Below, piece by piece: positions 36,930 through 47,200 of a stretch of 64,000 nt of DNA. The number at the start of each line of letters is the position of its first letter. Position 1 is the stretch's first letter. Where the stretch lies: assembly GCF_903819165.1 (NCBI RefSeq), contig NZ_CAIJCS010000008.1:35152-99151 (forward strand), read 5' to 3'. The translations under genes were made by a program, and so were the position numbers. This stretch comes from Aedoeadaptatus nemausensis. GTDB taxonomy: Bacteria; Bacillota; Clostridia; Tissierellales; Peptoniphilaceae. The notes under the pieces are model-generated. The model was not told the DNA's origin. It did no database searches and saw only the letters and a program-made list of their open reading frames with translations.

Positions 36930-38361
36930 CAAATCCCTCCCTTACAACTTGCGCCATCTCGTCGATTGCGATGGCACCTTCAAAACGTACGGGCTTTTCA
37001 AAAACATCCAAAAGCTCCTTGGGAATGTCCATATGGGATTTCTCTCGAATGGATTCCAACAGAGCCTTCTCGTCCTCTCCTTTTTCGACGGAAAGAGCGT
37101 CCGCCACGGTCTCCGGAAATTTATAGGGACTCGCCGTAGACATTAAGAGCACATGACGTTTCGAACCGTGTTTTTTAATGCCGTCGTAGGCTACAGCCGT
37201 GTGGGGGTCCATTAAATATCCCGTCGTTTCGAAAACCTCTTTAATTCGCGCTTCCCCCTCGTCGTCGGTAGACCAATAGCCCACCAGCTTGGCACGGCGA
37301 ATTAAATCTTCCGGAATTTCGAAGCGACCGGTTTCCTGAAGAGATTCCATTTTTTCACGAATCTTGTCGTTGTTTTTAAGGAGCAATTGCAGGAAGCGCT
37401 CGATATTGCTCGCTACTAAAATATCCATGGAAGGAGATGTGGTCTTGTAGAAATCGCGATGGGTGTCATAGATGCCCGTTTGAATAAAATCCGTCAGCAC
37501 GTGGTTTTTATTGGAGGCGCAGATAAAGTCGCCGAAGGGCACGCCCATGCGCTTGGCATACATAGCCGCTAAAATATTGCCGAAATTGCCCGTGGGCACG
37601 CACACGTCCACTTTCTCGCCCATGTCCACAGTTCCTCGCCGCACAAGCTCGAGATAGGAATAAATATAGTAAACCACTTGAGGAACTAACCGACCGATAT
37701 TAATCGAATTGGCGGAGGAAAATTCGATTCCCGACGCCCTTCCCGCTTCACGAAGCTCTTCGTCTCGGAAGAGGGCTTTTACCGTACGTTGAGCATCGTC
37801 GAAATTGCCGCGAATGCCGAAGACGTGAACATTTTCCCCCTCTTGGGTGGTCATCTGAAGTTTTTGCACGGTGCTTACGCCTTCCGCAGGATAAAAGACG
37901 AAGATATCCGTGTTCTCTACATCTTGAAAACCTGCCAGGGCGGCCTTTCCCGTGTCGCCGCTCGTGGCGGTTAAAATGCGCACGCGGCGCCCCTCGGCGG
38001 AGCCCGCCATTAAGTAAGGAAGCATTTGAAGGGCGAAATCTTTAAATGCCGCCGTGGGACCGTGGAAAAGTTCCGCCACGGTGATGCCGTCCAGCTCGTG
38101 ATAACCCACGGTACCTTCCGCCTCAAATGAAGCGTAGGCTTTTTCCGCGCTCTCTTTTAAATAAGCGAGATCGAAATCCTCGAAAAAAACATTTAAAACC
38201 GCAGCTGCCAGTTCTTCATATTTTGAATTTAAGAAATCCTCATAGGGAAAAGCGGGAATTGTTTCGGGCACATAGAGACCGCCGTCGTCTGCCGGTCCTC
38301 TAAAAATCGCCTCTTTCGCGCTTACTTTTTCGTCGCGATTGCGAGTCGAGTAATAATTCAT
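36922..38361 (-). CDS. thrC: threonine synthase
   Basis: PLP enzyme converting O-phosphohomoserine to threonine. 479 residues, the long ThrC form; the PLP lysine is in HGPTAAFKDFALQ near 110, and TATSGDTGKAAL near 135 binds the phosphate. GAGGAGGGACT precedes the ATG. It has a good promoter upstream and is divergent from nfnAB. In many bacteria thr genes are attenuator-controlled, but I see no leader peptide or terminator here. Confidence 0.97.
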   Translation of the reverse strand: MNYYSTRNRDEKVSAKEAIFRGPADDGGLYVPETIPAFPYEDFLNSKYEELAAAVLNVFFEDFDLAYLKESAEKAYASFEAEGTVGYHELDGITVAELFHGPTAAFKDFALQMLPYLMAGSAEGRRVRILTATSGDTGKAALAGFQDVENTDIFVFYPAEGVSTVQKLQMTTQEGENVHVFGIRGNFDDAQRTVKALFRDEELREAGRASGIEFSSANSINIGRLVPQVVYYIYSYLELVRRGTVDMGEKVDVCVPTGNFGNILAAMYAKRMGVPFGDFICASNKNHVLTDFIQTGIYDTHRDFYKTTSPSMDILVASNIERFLQLLLKNNDKIREKMESLQETGRFEIPEDLIRRAKLVGYWSTDDEGEARIKEVFETTGYLMDPHTAVAYDGIKKHGSKRHVLLMSTASPYKFPETVADALSVEKGEDEKALLESIREKSHMDIPKELLDVFEKPVRFEGAIAIDEMAQVVREGFDD

Positions 38362-38400
38362 AGTCCCTCCTCAGTATATTTTAGTTTAGTAATGTATCAC

Positions 38401-38429
38401 AGTTTACGCTAAATCTTTCCATCCTTCAA
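38401..38429 (-). promoter_or_regulatory. thrC-thrB promoter
   Basis: Minus strand TTGAAG (38424-38429), 17 bases, TAAACT (38401-38406). Confidence 0.7.
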
Positions 38430-38462
38430 GGTTTGGGAAAAACATATCCATCCTCCGAAGCG

Positions 38463-38491
38463 TGGATATTCAAACTATGATCTATTATAAT
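38463..38491 (+). promoter_or_regulatory. nfnAB promoter
   Basis: TGGATA (38463-38468), 17 bases, TATAAT (38486-38491); perfect -10, moderate -35. About 30 bp upstream of the nfnA start. Confidence 0.65.
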
Positions 38492-38521
38492 AGATTCACA
38501 GAGAATGGATGGGAGGAAATT

Positions 38522-39373
38522 ATGTTTAAAATCTTGGAAAAAATCAATCTCGCGCCGAACGTCTTCTTGGTGCGCGTGGAAGCACCCAGAGTGGCGAAGG
38601 CGGCTCAGCCGGGCCAGTTCGTCATCGTCATCGCCGATGAACGGGCGGAACGGGTGCCCCTGACCATCGCAAACTTCGATCGCGAAGTGGGTTGGGTGGA
38701 TCTCGTCGTTCAGGCATCGGGTCCCTCGACAAAAAAACTTGCCGCCAAAAATAAAGGCGACGAGCTGAAAGATTTCGTCGGCCCCTTGGGCGTCCCCTCG
38801 GATTTCACGGAACTCAGCGACGAAGAACTTAAAGAAAAGAAATTCCTTTTCGTCGGCGGCGGCATCGGCGCGGCGCCGGTGTACCCTCAGGTACGTTACT
38901 TAAGTGAACGAGGCGTTCACTGCGATGTCATCATCGGATTTAAAAACAAAGAGGCCGTCATTTACGAAGAAAACTTTAAAGAGCTCGATTGCGATCTCTA
39001 CGTCTGCACAGACGACGGTTCCTACGGATTCGACGGCATGGTCACCAAAAAAATCGAAGACCTTATTGAAAACGAGGGTAAAGAATACGATACCTGCGTC
39101 GCCATCGGCCCCATGATTATGATGAAATTCGTCTGCCTCACAACTGAAAAATACGATCTCCACACCATCGTATCCCTAAACCCGATCATGGTCGACGGAA
39201 CGGGCATGTGCGGTGCTTGCCGCGTCAGCATCGACGGCGAAACGAAATTTGCCTGCGTCCACGGGCCGGAATTCGACGGCCACAAGGTCGATTTCGATCT
39301 GGCCATGAAGCGTCAACGTCAATACATGAATGTGGAAAAAAGTAAGGGTCAACAAGTTTGGAGGAATGCATAA
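38522..39373 (+). CDS. nfnA: NADH-dependent ferredoxin:NADP oxidoreductase, alpha-type FAD/[2Fe-2S] subunit
   Basis: Small subunit of the electron-bifurcating NfnAB complex (also annotated sulfide dehydrogenase beta). 283 residues; FAD-binding RVPLTIANFD near 45, NAD(H)-binding GGGIGAAPVYPQ near 112, and the [2Fe-2S] cysteines in GMCGACRVSIDGETKFAC near 225. The frame is open 20 codons further upstream, but GGGAGG five bases before the ATG at 38522 sets the start. Its stop overlaps the next start (TAATG). Typical of anaerobes that balance ferredoxin, NADH and NADPH. Confidence 0.92.
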   Translation: MFKILEKINLAPNVFLVRVEAPRVAKAAQPGQFVIVIADERAERVPLTIANFDREVGWVDLVVQASGPSTKKLAAKNKGDELKDFVGPLGVPSDFTELSDEELKEKKFLFVGGGIGAAPVYPQVRYLSERGVHCDVIIGFKNKEAVIYEENFKELDCDLYVCTDDGSYGFDGMVTKKIEDLIENEGKEYDTCVAIGPMIMMKFVCLTTEKYDLHTIVSLNPIMVDGTGMCGACRVSIDGETKFACVHGPEFDGHKVDFDLAMKRQRQYMNVEKSKGQQVWRNA

Positions 39374-40758
39374 TGGATCGCTTTACGAGAATTCCTGTCA
39401 GAGAACAAGATCCCAATCAACGAAATAAAAACTTTGAGGAAGTCTGCTACGGCTACAATCACGAAGAAGCCGTGGCCGAGGCGAAGCGCTGTCTAAATTG
39501 CAAAAAGCCTATGTGCCGCACAGGTTGCCCCGTATCCGTAGATATTCCCGCCTTTATTCACCACATCGCCAACGACGATCCCGAAAACGCCGCAAAAGAG
39601 CTTTCCAAACACACGGCCCTTCCCGCCGTATGCGGCCGGGTCTGCCCCCAGGAAAGCCAATGTGAAAAATACTGCGTCTTAAACAATAAAGGCGATTCCG
39701 TAAGTATCGGCAAGCTCGAGCGTTACGCAGCCGATTACGCCCGCGAAAATAATATCCAGACCATGGAAGTAGAATCGCCTAACGGACATAAAGTCGCCGT
39801 CGTCGGCGCAGGCCCCGCAGGTATTACCGTAGCCGGCGAACTCGTGAAAAAGGGATACGACGTTACCGTCTTCGAATCTCTTCAACAGGCAGGAGGCGTA
39901 TTGGTCTACGGCATTCCCGAATTCCGCCTCCCCGACGAAGTGGTGGCGAGCGAAGTTGAAAAACTGAAAGATCTGGGCGTGAAATTTGAAACCAATACCA
40001 TCGTCGGCCGTACCATGAGTTTAGACGGCATTCGCGGCGAAGGCTACGAGGCCATCTTCCTCGGCACCGGCGCCGGTCTCCCCCGCTTTATGAACATTCC
40101 CGGCGAAAACTTCAACGGCGTCTTCTCCGCCAACGAATTTTTAACCCGCACCAATTTAATGCACGCCTATGAGGCGGGCTACGACACGCCCATTATTGCC
40201 GGCAAGCGTACCGCCGTTATCGGCGGAGGCAATGTGGCCATGGACGCCGCCCGCGTCGCCAAACGATTGGGTGCCCACGTTACGGTAGTCTACCGCCGCA
40301 CGGAAAAAGAACTCCCCGCACGGGCGGAAGAAGTGCACCACGCCAAAGAAGAAGGCATCGAATTCCATTTCTTAACGAGTCCCATCGAAATTCACGCCGA
40401 CGACGACGGCTGGGTTAAGAGCATGTTGCTGCAACAAATGGAACTGGGCGAACCCGACGAATCGGGACGCCGCCGCCCGGTGCCCATCGAAGGCAAAACC
40501 TACGAGGTGGAAGTGGATACGGTGATCATGGCTCTCGGAACCAATCCCAATCCTCTGATTACCTCCACCAATCCCGATATCGAAACCAATCGTAAGCAAG
40601 GCATCGTCATTACAGAAGACGGCCAAAGCTCCGTTGAAGACGTCTTCGCCGGCGGCGACGCCGTAACAGGCGCCGCTACGGTTATTCTCGCCATGGGTGC
40701 GGGAAAACAGGCCGCCGAAGGCATCGACAAATATATTAAAGAAAAACACGGAAAATAA
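39373..40758 (+). CDS. nfnB: NfnB / glutamate synthase small-subunit-like NADPH oxidoreductase
   Basis: Large subunit of NfnAB; the same family is often labelled gltA (NADPH-dependent glutamate synthase, homotetrameric). 461 residues: N-terminal double [4Fe-4S] domain (CLNCKKPMCRTGC near 45, CGRVCPQESQCEKYC near 90), FAD-binding GAGPAGITVAGE near 145, and NADPH-binding GGGNVAMDAARVAKR near 285. There is no partner glutamate synthase large subunit, and the nfnA gene is directly coupled, so the Nfn role is preferred. GGAGG precedes the ATG by eight bases. Confidence 0.92.
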   Translation: MDRFTRIPVREQDPNQRNKNFEEVCYGYNHEEAVAEAKRCLNCKKPMCRTGCPVSVDIPAFIHHIANDDPENAAKELSKHTALPAVCGRVCPQESQCEKYCVLNNKGDSVSIGKLERYAADYARENNIQTMEVESPNGHKVAVVGAGPAGITVAGELVKKGYDVTVFESLQQAGGVLVYGIPEFRLPDEVVASEVEKLKDLGVKFETNTIVGRTMSLDGIRGEGYEAIFLGTGAGLPRFMNIPGENFNGVFSANEFLTRTNLMHAYEAGYDTPIIAGKRTAVIGGGNVAMDAARVAKRLGAHVTVVYRRTEKELPARAEEVHHAKEEGIEFHFLTSPIEIHADDDGWVKSMLLQQMELGEPDESGRRRPVPIEGKTYEVEVDTVIMALGTNPNPLITSTNPDIETNRKQGIVITEDGQSSVEDVFAGGDAVTGAATVILAMGAGKQAAEGIDKYIKEKHGK

Positions 40759-40763
40759 AAGAA

Positions 40764-40795
40764 AGAGGGAAGGCATTAATGTCTTCCCTCTTTTT
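40764..40795 (+). terminator. terminator after nfnB
   Basis: AGAGGGAAG / CTTCCCTCT perfect 9-bp stem with a TTTTT tail. Confidence 0.9.
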
Positions 40796-40964
40796 ATGAA
40801 AAAATCCCGCCCCTACTTTTCGTAACATCACCTTGCGCACCCGTAGGGGCTCGCCCGTTAAAGGTGTGCACGATAAATAACCGACTTAAAATGTACTCTA
40901 CACCACACGGAACGATATGAATTAAATGATGTTAAGGAAAAGATCGAGGTTTAAGGTAAAAACA
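40796..40964. other. intergenic stretch with an 8-bp inverted repeat
   Basis: No ORF with a ribosome binding site. It contains GCCCCTAC and, about 30 bases later, GTAGGGGC, and nothing else I can name. It might be a decayed repeat or a small RNA. Confidence 0.25.
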
Positions 40965-40993
40965 AAAAACATCACCCCTCAGAGTGATGTTTT
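40965..40993 (-). terminator. terminator of the His/Cys-tail gene
   Basis: Minus strand ACATCAC-TCTGAGGG-GTGATGT followed by a T-rich run. Confidence 0.85.
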
Positions 40994-41003
40994 GTCTATT
41001 CTT

Positions 41004-42149
41004 CTAACAAGAACATTCGTCGTCGCCACAACCGCAGTCGTGATCGTGTCCGCTACAATCGTGGTCGTGTCCGTGATGGCCGCATCCGCAATCGTGATCG
41101 TGATGATGGTCGTGATCATGCTCACCGCCCATCATGTGGGCGATCTCGTGCAGCTTCCCGTGATACTTATCGTCGCGGAAAAGGGCCTCCAGATTAATGT
41201 AAATATCCATGGCGAGCTCGAAATTGCCCTCGTCTTCCGCCTTTTCGGCGAGACGCTCCAAAGTCGTGGCGCGTTCGGCGCTAATGGTACCCGTAATTTT
41301 GCGTTCCTTCAAATAATCGGTGAACTCCTTTTTCGACGCCGGCTCCACATCGGGGAAACGACTGCCGATGATCATTAAATTACCGTCGGCCTCGTCGTTC
41401 TCCTCGTCGTATTCCTTGGCGATCATACTGCAGGAAAGAGCGAGGGCGGGCCTGTTTTCCTTGTAGAGGAAATACCCTTCATTGCTGAAGCAGTTGGAAA
41501 AATCCGCCGCGCGATAGGCCGATAAAAAAGCCTCCCGATTATATTCCTTGGCCCTCGCCATATCCTCTTTCATGCGATACACTTTAGAAAGACCTAAGCG
41601 ATTGGCAGTGGACATAGGATTGACTTTGATGGCCCTTTCCAAATAGAAAATCGCGTCGTCGTAATGCTTTAGTTCCAGCGCCATGCCGCCCTTTAAACTG
41701 AGCCAAATTTCCGTCTCCGGACCTAATATGGGCACCCGTTCCCCGTTATTTTCCACTCGATAGAGAATTTCTTCTGTCATGGATTGGAAGGAACGGAAAG
41801 ATTCTCCTTGCTCTAAGGCGTCCAGAGAGACGGAAATAAAATCCACCTCTTCTTCCATACGATTTAAAAATTCATCGGCTCCTTCGAAATCTTCGTCTAA
41901 AACCTTGGCGAAAATCGCGTCTAATAGGGTATAAAACTTCTCGACATCCTTATTATTTTCTTCCACACTTCTGAAATCGCCGTCGCTACCTTTATGCTCG
42001 GCGATCATTCCCTGTCCGTATTTTAAAAGTTGATCGGCGAGTTCATGCTCTCCCTGCGCCGTCAAATCACGCACGGCATCGGAAATGGCGTTTAAGTCTT
42101 CCACATAATCGCCGGTCAATTCGTTAATAAAATCTTCGTAACTTTTCAT
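41004..42149 (-). CDS. helical-repeat (TPR-like) protein with His/Cys-rich metal-binding tail
   Basis: 381 residues. The body is helical with TPR-like repeats (GGMALELKHYDDAIFYLERAI near 165, then STANRLGLSKVYRMKEDMARAKEY). The last ~40 residues, after KLHEIAHMMGG, are almost only His, Asp, Cys and Gly, with HDHDHHHDHDCGCG followed by further GHDHDC repeats and an ECSC end. Such tails in other proteins bind nickel, zinc or copper. I do not recognise the protein as a known family. GGAGG five bases before the ATG at 42147-42149 sets the start. It is divergent from a zinc-dependent phospholipase C homologue over only 44 bp. Confidence 0.8.
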   Translation of the reverse strand: MKSYEDFINELTGDYVEDLNAISDAVRDLTAQGEHELADQLLKYGQGMIAEHKGSDGDFRSVEENNKDVEKFYTLLDAIFAKVLDEDFEGADEFLNRMEEEVDFISVSLDALEQGESFRSFQSMTEEILYRVENNGERVPILGPETEIWLSLKGGMALELKHYDDAIFYLERAIKVNPMSTANRLGLSKVYRMKEDMARAKEYNREAFLSAYRAADFSNCFSNEGYFLYKENRPALALSCSMIAKEYDEENDEADGNLMIIGSRFPDVEPASKKEFTDYLKERKITGTISAERATTLERLAEKAEDEGNFELAMDIYINLEALFRDDKYHGKLHEIAHMMGGEHDHDHHHDHDCGCGHHGHDHDCSGHDHDCGCGDDECSC

Positions 42150-42193
42150 GTTTACCTCCGAATTACAGTATACCAAAGAATAAAGGAGTTGTT
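42150..42193. promoter_or_regulatory. 44-bp divergent intergenic region
   Basis: Holds the ribosome binding sites of both flanking genes plus a central GTATAC. On the minus strand ATAACA-N17-TATACT is a plausible promoter (its -35 lies over the start of the neighbour); on the plus strand only TATACC is seen. The two genes must have overlapping control regions. Confidence 0.4.
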
Positions 42194-42985
42194 ATGGCAA
42201 GTAATGTAACCCACTATTTTTTTGCACGCGAAATGATGAACCGCCTGCCCAAAGAGGCGCAGAACGTCGTTCAAAAATATCCTAAACAATTTATTATCGG
42301 CAATCAGGGCCCGGATATTTTCTTTTACCATATGACCTCGAAAAATCATAAGGTCGGCAGCTATATTCACAAACGCCCCTTCGATCATCTGCTGCTTTTA
42401 AACCGCCCCTGGCTGCAAAAAAAGCCCGTCGACTCCCCTACATGGTCCTATTTCCTGGGTCTCCTCTGCCACTTCTCGCTGGACATCGCCTTCCATCCGT
42501 ATATCGACGAAATCGAACGGTCGCTTAAAATCGATCACATTACCATGGAACGGGAAATGGATCGCCATCTCCTTCAAAAAGCGGGCTATACCTTCGGCGA
42601 ATTCTCAGAAATCGAAGCCATCCCCCATCCCAAATACGTGGCCGACGACATTTTACCCGTCTATGCGCCCTATTCGGATATTTCCATTCACGACATTCGC
42701 AGATCCCTCTATTCCTTCAGGATCGCCATGAACTTTTTCCACGTAAATTCCAAAAGTGAATATAGAATAAAAAGAGAACTCCTGCGCCAAATGGGGCTTT
42801 TCCGCATATTCGGCGGTATGTTAATGAATCCCGACGGCTTCTATGAGGCTGAACAAATTACGACGCCCGCCCTTGAAGAGCGCATGGAACTCGCCTATTC
42901 CATCGCCCGAGATGCTATTGAGGGGATCTACGGAGATGAAAAAGACTTCCCCGCCTTTTTCCACTTGAATTTTAACGGACAATAA
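42194..42985 (+). CDS. zinc-dependent phospholipase C family protein
   Basis: 263 residues of the bacterial zinc-dependent PLC/S1-P1-like family. His and Asp ligands expected for the three-metal site are present: THYFFAREMM near 6, GNQGPDIFFYH near 36, H64 region, LCHFSLDIAFHPYID near 95, and EREMDRHL near 120. There is no signal peptide, so unlike clostridial alpha-toxin it is probably cytoplasmic; such short forms are common in Firmicutes and have no known role. The ribosome binding site AAAGGAG is nine bases before ATG. It is followed by an MFS gene 10 bp later. Confidence 0.88.
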   Translation: MASNVTHYFFAREMMNRLPKEAQNVVQKYPKQFIIGNQGPDIFFYHMTSKNHKVGSYIHKRPFDHLLLLNRPWLQKKPVDSPTWSYFLGLLCHFSLDIAFHPYIDEIERSLKIDHITMEREMDRHLLQKAGYTFGEFSEIEAIPHPKYVADDILPVYAPYSDISIHDIRRSLYSFRIAMNFFHVNSKSEYRIKRELLRQMGLFRIFGGMLMNPDGFYEAEQITTPALEERMELAYSIARDAIEGIYGDEKDFPAFFHLNFNGQ

Positions 42986-42995
42986 GGAGAATGCC

Positions 42996-44225
42996 ATGTT
43001 AAAATTATTTACTTCGAAAGAACGGGACTGGATGCTCTACGATGTTGGTAATTCCGCTTTTATTCTGTTGGTGACCACCATCCTCCCTATTTACTTTAAG
43101 AGCCTTACGGAGGGAAGCGGCGTTACCGGCACGGAATACTTCGCCTATTGGGGCATGGCCGTCACCGCCTCTACGCTGATCACCTCCGTTTCCGGCCCCC
43201 TTCTCGGGAGGCTCGCCGACGGCCCCGTAGGGCGGAAGAAAAGTTTCCTCTTTTCCGTGGTCCTCGCCGTCTTCGCTTCCCTTCTCTTTCCCTTTTTCAA
43301 ATCCTGGCAGAGCTTTCTGATCGCCTTCGTCGTGGCGAAAGTGGGATTCAACATTTCCCTTATCTTTTACGACGCCATGCTCGTGGATACGACCGATCAT
43401 AAGCGGGCCGATCGCGTCTCCGCCACAGGCTACGCTCTGGGCTACATCGGCAGCTGCATCCCCTTTGTCATCTCCCTGGCCATGATCATGCTCCTTCCGA
43501 AAACGGGCATCTCCATAACCTTCATCATGACCGCCGTCTTTATTTTAAACGGCGCATGGTGGTTTATTTTCACTCTCCCTCTCTTGAGGAGCTACGAACA
43601 GACCCATAGGAGCGAAGAGCGAGTCGATTTCAAAGGCATTAAAAAGACACTGGCCCATATTTACAAAGACAAAGCCCTCTTCTTTTTCCTCGTAAGCTTC
43701 TTCTTTTACATCGACGGCGTCTACACGATCATCAATATGGCCACGGCTTACGGCGAATCCTTAGGACTGAAATCCGAGGGGCTTCTCCTCGCCCTCCTGG
43801 TCACCCAAATCGTCGCCTTCCCGGCGTCCCTCGTCTTCGCAAAGCTTTCCGGCCGAATGGCGAGTCAAAAACTCATCGCCATATCCATCGCCGCCTACAC
43901 GGCCATCGCCCTCTTTGCCGTTCAACTGGACAATCTCACGGAATTTTGGATCCTCGCCATCGCCGTGGGCCTGTTTCAAGGAGGCATCCAATCCATTAGC
44001 CGCTCCCACTTTATGCGACTCATACCGGCTGAACAGAGCGGTGAATACTTCGGCATCTACGATATCTTCGGCAAAGGCGCCTCCGTCATCGGCACCTTTC
44101 TCGTTTCCACACTGACCCACACATTGGGCAGCCAATCCAAAGCCATCTCATCCCTCGTCGTCTTATTCATACTGGGAGGCATCTTTTTTAAAAAATCCCT
44201 AAAGTATATGGTAGAAAATGAATAA
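42996..44225 (+). CDS. MFS transporter, UMF1/Atg22-like
   Basis: 409-residue membrane protein with about 12 helices. The start WMLYDVGNSAFILLVTTILP and GRLADGPVGRKK (loop 2-3 signature) place it in the UMF1/Atg22 group, whose members are thought to export amino acids or other small molecules; substrate unknown. AAGGAG precedes the ATG. It is cotranscribed with the phospholipase-like gene and ends in a strong terminator. Confidence 0.9.
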   Translation: MLKLFTSKERDWMLYDVGNSAFILLVTTILPIYFKSLTEGSGVTGTEYFAYWGMAVTASTLITSVSGPLLGRLADGPVGRKKSFLFSVVLAVFASLLFPFFKSWQSFLIAFVVAKVGFNISLIFYDAMLVDTTDHKRADRVSATGYALGYIGSCIPFVISLAMIMLLPKTGISITFIMTAVFILNGAWWFIFTLPLLRSYEQTHRSEERVDFKGIKKTLAHIYKDKALFFFLVSFFFYIDGVYTIINMATAYGESLGLKSEGLLLALLVTQIVAFPASLVFAKLSGRMASQKLIAISIAAYTAIALFAVQLDNLTEFWILAIAVGLFQGGIQSISRSHFMRLIPAEQSGEYFGIYDIFGKGASVIGTFLVSTLTHTLGSQSKAISSLVVLFILGGIFFKKSLKYMVENE

Positions 44226-44234
44226 AAATCAAAT

Positions 44235-44283
44235 AAAAAGACCTGTGCGAGCCTTTTGGCAAAGTGCACAGGTCCTTTTTATT
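44235..44283. terminator. bidirectional terminator MFS / surface operon
   Basis: GACCTGTGC (44240-44248) / GCACAGGTC (44266-44274), with A/T runs outside on both sides. Confidence 0.88.
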
Positions 44284-44298
44284 TTATATGGGGATTAC

Positions 44299-47200
44299 CT
44301 AACGCTTAATACGTTGGAAAAGATCTTGCGTAATGGTGAGACCGTCGATGTTTACATTGAAGATCACATTATCTTGGGTAATGGTGTGTGCCTTAAAGAA
44401 TCGACCATCGTGCATAAAAGTGTTGCTTGCAAGAAGAATGTCGTCATAAGACCACATGGAGGGTTTCACATCGCGGTAATGCATCAAGTTCTTATCGTTG
44501 CGACGAATATAATCCCGGTCCATTACGCGGTTAAACGCGCGATTACTTACCGCCGCCACTTCCTCACGAGGCATGGGGGCATCCGCCTTAAACTTCGCGA
44601 GACCTTGAGGATAAATATCCAGCCATCCGGCCTTGTATGCGGCTTCAATTTCCGCTGTAGCCCAGTGGCCTGCACGCAAGTTCATGTGGTTGCCGTCTTC
44701 CTCGGCGATTTGTTGGAAACGACGTAAAGTGGCGATCCATTCTACCGTGGAAATCTTTTCGTCCGGACGGAAGTAACCGTCGGGATAACCTACAAATACA
44801 TTAGCTTGTGTCGTAATACGAACAGCTTCGTTATACCAATTCTTGCCCACGTCCTTGTAATCGATAGGATAATTGGGATCGTATTTGTAACCGTCCTCTT
44901 TAAGCGCATTGGCTAAAATCTGAGCGGCTTCCGAACGCTTCAATCCTTCGTAGGGTCGGAAGTCTCCTTCAAATCCGCACATATACCAGACTTCCTTGCG
45001 GTAATTGCGATCGCGAACGGGAACTTCCACTACGCGGGTTTCCACGCGAGTTTCTACAATACGTTCCGGCTCCCTCGGTTTATCCGGTACGACAGGCGGT
45101 TCTACGGGCTTTTCTATCTTGGAATAAGTTGCCGTAATAACATAGGTCGGATCATCTGCCCTTAAAGTTACAACCAAGCTCTTATCCCATCCTGCAAAGC
45201 GATACCCCGTATTCGGCTCGACTGCCGGCGCGGGAAGATTTACGACAGTATCAGGTTTTACCCAATAGTCCGTCGTGCCGCTTAAACTACCGTGATCGCC
45301 GGGCTCGAACTCGACCTTTGCATAGCCTTGAACTTCCGTCGTGGAAATATTCCAGGGTTCATTGTAAAGGGCTTTAATGACCGTTCCGTCTCGGTATACG
45401 GTAGGTCGATCAATGGAAGAATCCCATCGAGCAAAACTGAAACCCTTCCTAATATTAAATTCTTGAGGTTCATAACCTTTTAATACGACAGGCTTATTCG
45501 GATTGACGAAGACAGTCTTCTTTTCATTTCCGCCTATATCGGTGGTGTCAAAGGTGACCGTAATATAGCCATCCGGCTTCGTATTTTCCGATCCATCGTC
45601 ATTCATTTGCGGAACGACATCGTCCTTAGATTGATACTGTGCCGTTACGGTGATATCGGTTTTGATTTCCGTCGTATCGTTTGTGTCCCATCCATTTGCT
45701 ATAAAACCGGTTGCCGGCTTAATAGTGGGATGCGGTACATCGTTTAATATCTTTTCTACTTTGGGATTGACGAAATAAACAGTTTGTCCTTCGAGGCTTC
45801 CATTAGCGCCTTTCTCGAAGGTAACGGTGACGTAGCCATCGGGCTTAGTATTTGTTTTTCCGTTTTCTTCTTGAGGGATAATGTCTTTACCTTGTGTGAA
45901 ACTGCCTTTAATCTGAGTTTCAATAGCATATTTCACAGGTGTTTTAGTATCTTTATCCCATCCTTTAAACGAATAGCCTGTGTCGGCGATCGTCTTCGGT
46001 TGAGGAATGGTCACTGCTTCGTCCGGATTGACATAATAAATCGTAGTTTCCTTATCTGCAATCTTGCCGCCCGTGGCAGGGTCAATGACAAATTTAACCA
46101 TGACGTAGTTATCGGGAACCGTCGGCTTGTCCGTACCCATTTGAGGAACAACATTTTTTACGACGGTAATGGGAACTTCTACAACCACCGTTTTACCACC
46201 CGGATATTCGATTTTTACCTTGGCAGTAACGCTGCCGTCTTTATCCACTTTTGGTTCTGTTACATAAGTGATGTTCGTTCCTTCGGGCAATGGATCCGTT
46301 TCGCTACCTGGGACGTTCTTAATAAGGTCTCCCGCATCCGGCACAACGCCCTTAGGCGTTATCATATCTTTCTTGGGTACCGGCGCCGGGACAAGTTTTT
46401 CAATCTTGACCTTGGTGCCATACTCGGCGGTAATATCCGTATCTTGGGTGAACGTACTTTTAATCGTCTCACCGGGTTTCCATGTACCGACGACACCTCT
46501 CGTCGAACTCCAATTCGCAAACGTAAAGGTGTAGGTGTTTTTATTTGCATCGGTAATCTCTTTACCCACAGGATCCGTACTTGGAATGGTTACCTCTTCC
46601 TTCGGATTGACAAAGAAAACTTTAATCGTCTGATCCGTAGCTTTATCCGTCGGGATGAGTGTCACTTTTACATAGCCCTTGGGCTTTTCAGATTCATCAT
46701 CTTTTGTCTTCTGAATGACATTTCCAAGCTTTTTAAAGCTAAAGGTAAACGTAGTTTCATCCGCAGTGAATTTTTGTTTAAATTCAGCAGGACTCCAAGT
46801 TCCGCCGACTTCCGTATAAGCAAAGTCCGGCGTCTTGGTAAAAGCTTTTACTGTTTCTGTAAAGTCAACTTCCTTATTAGGATTGACATAGTAGACAGTC
46901 GTTCCGCTCAAGGAGCCGTGATTGCCTACAAACTTTACGACCTTATAGCCGCTCGGTTTATCCGAACCATCAGTTTTTTCTTGAGGAATCATATCCTTGA
47001 GGGGTTCGTATTGGGCCGTAATCGTTGTGTTTTCAGCAAATGTTTGGGTTAAGGCTTTATCCCAAGCATCGCTACCTGTTTTTTGCTTCCAACCCATTAC
47101 AGGTGTTACGGTCGGCGCAGGAACCGTCACTTTCGTATTCGGCTTCACGTAGTAAACGGTCTTGCCACTTAATTCACCATGTTCGCCCTTATCAAATGTG

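Noticed and set aside
42194..42985. Secreted phospholipase C toxin
   Set aside because: The family fits, but there is no signal peptide and no membrane-binding C2-like domain, so an alpha-toxin role is not supported.
45784..47052. 422-codon plus-strand ORF antisense to the surface modules
   Set aside because: It lies wholly opposite a long gene with signal peptide and SLH domain; the translation is Phe/Arg/Asn-rich without recognisable domains, typical of antisense of repeated coding sequence.
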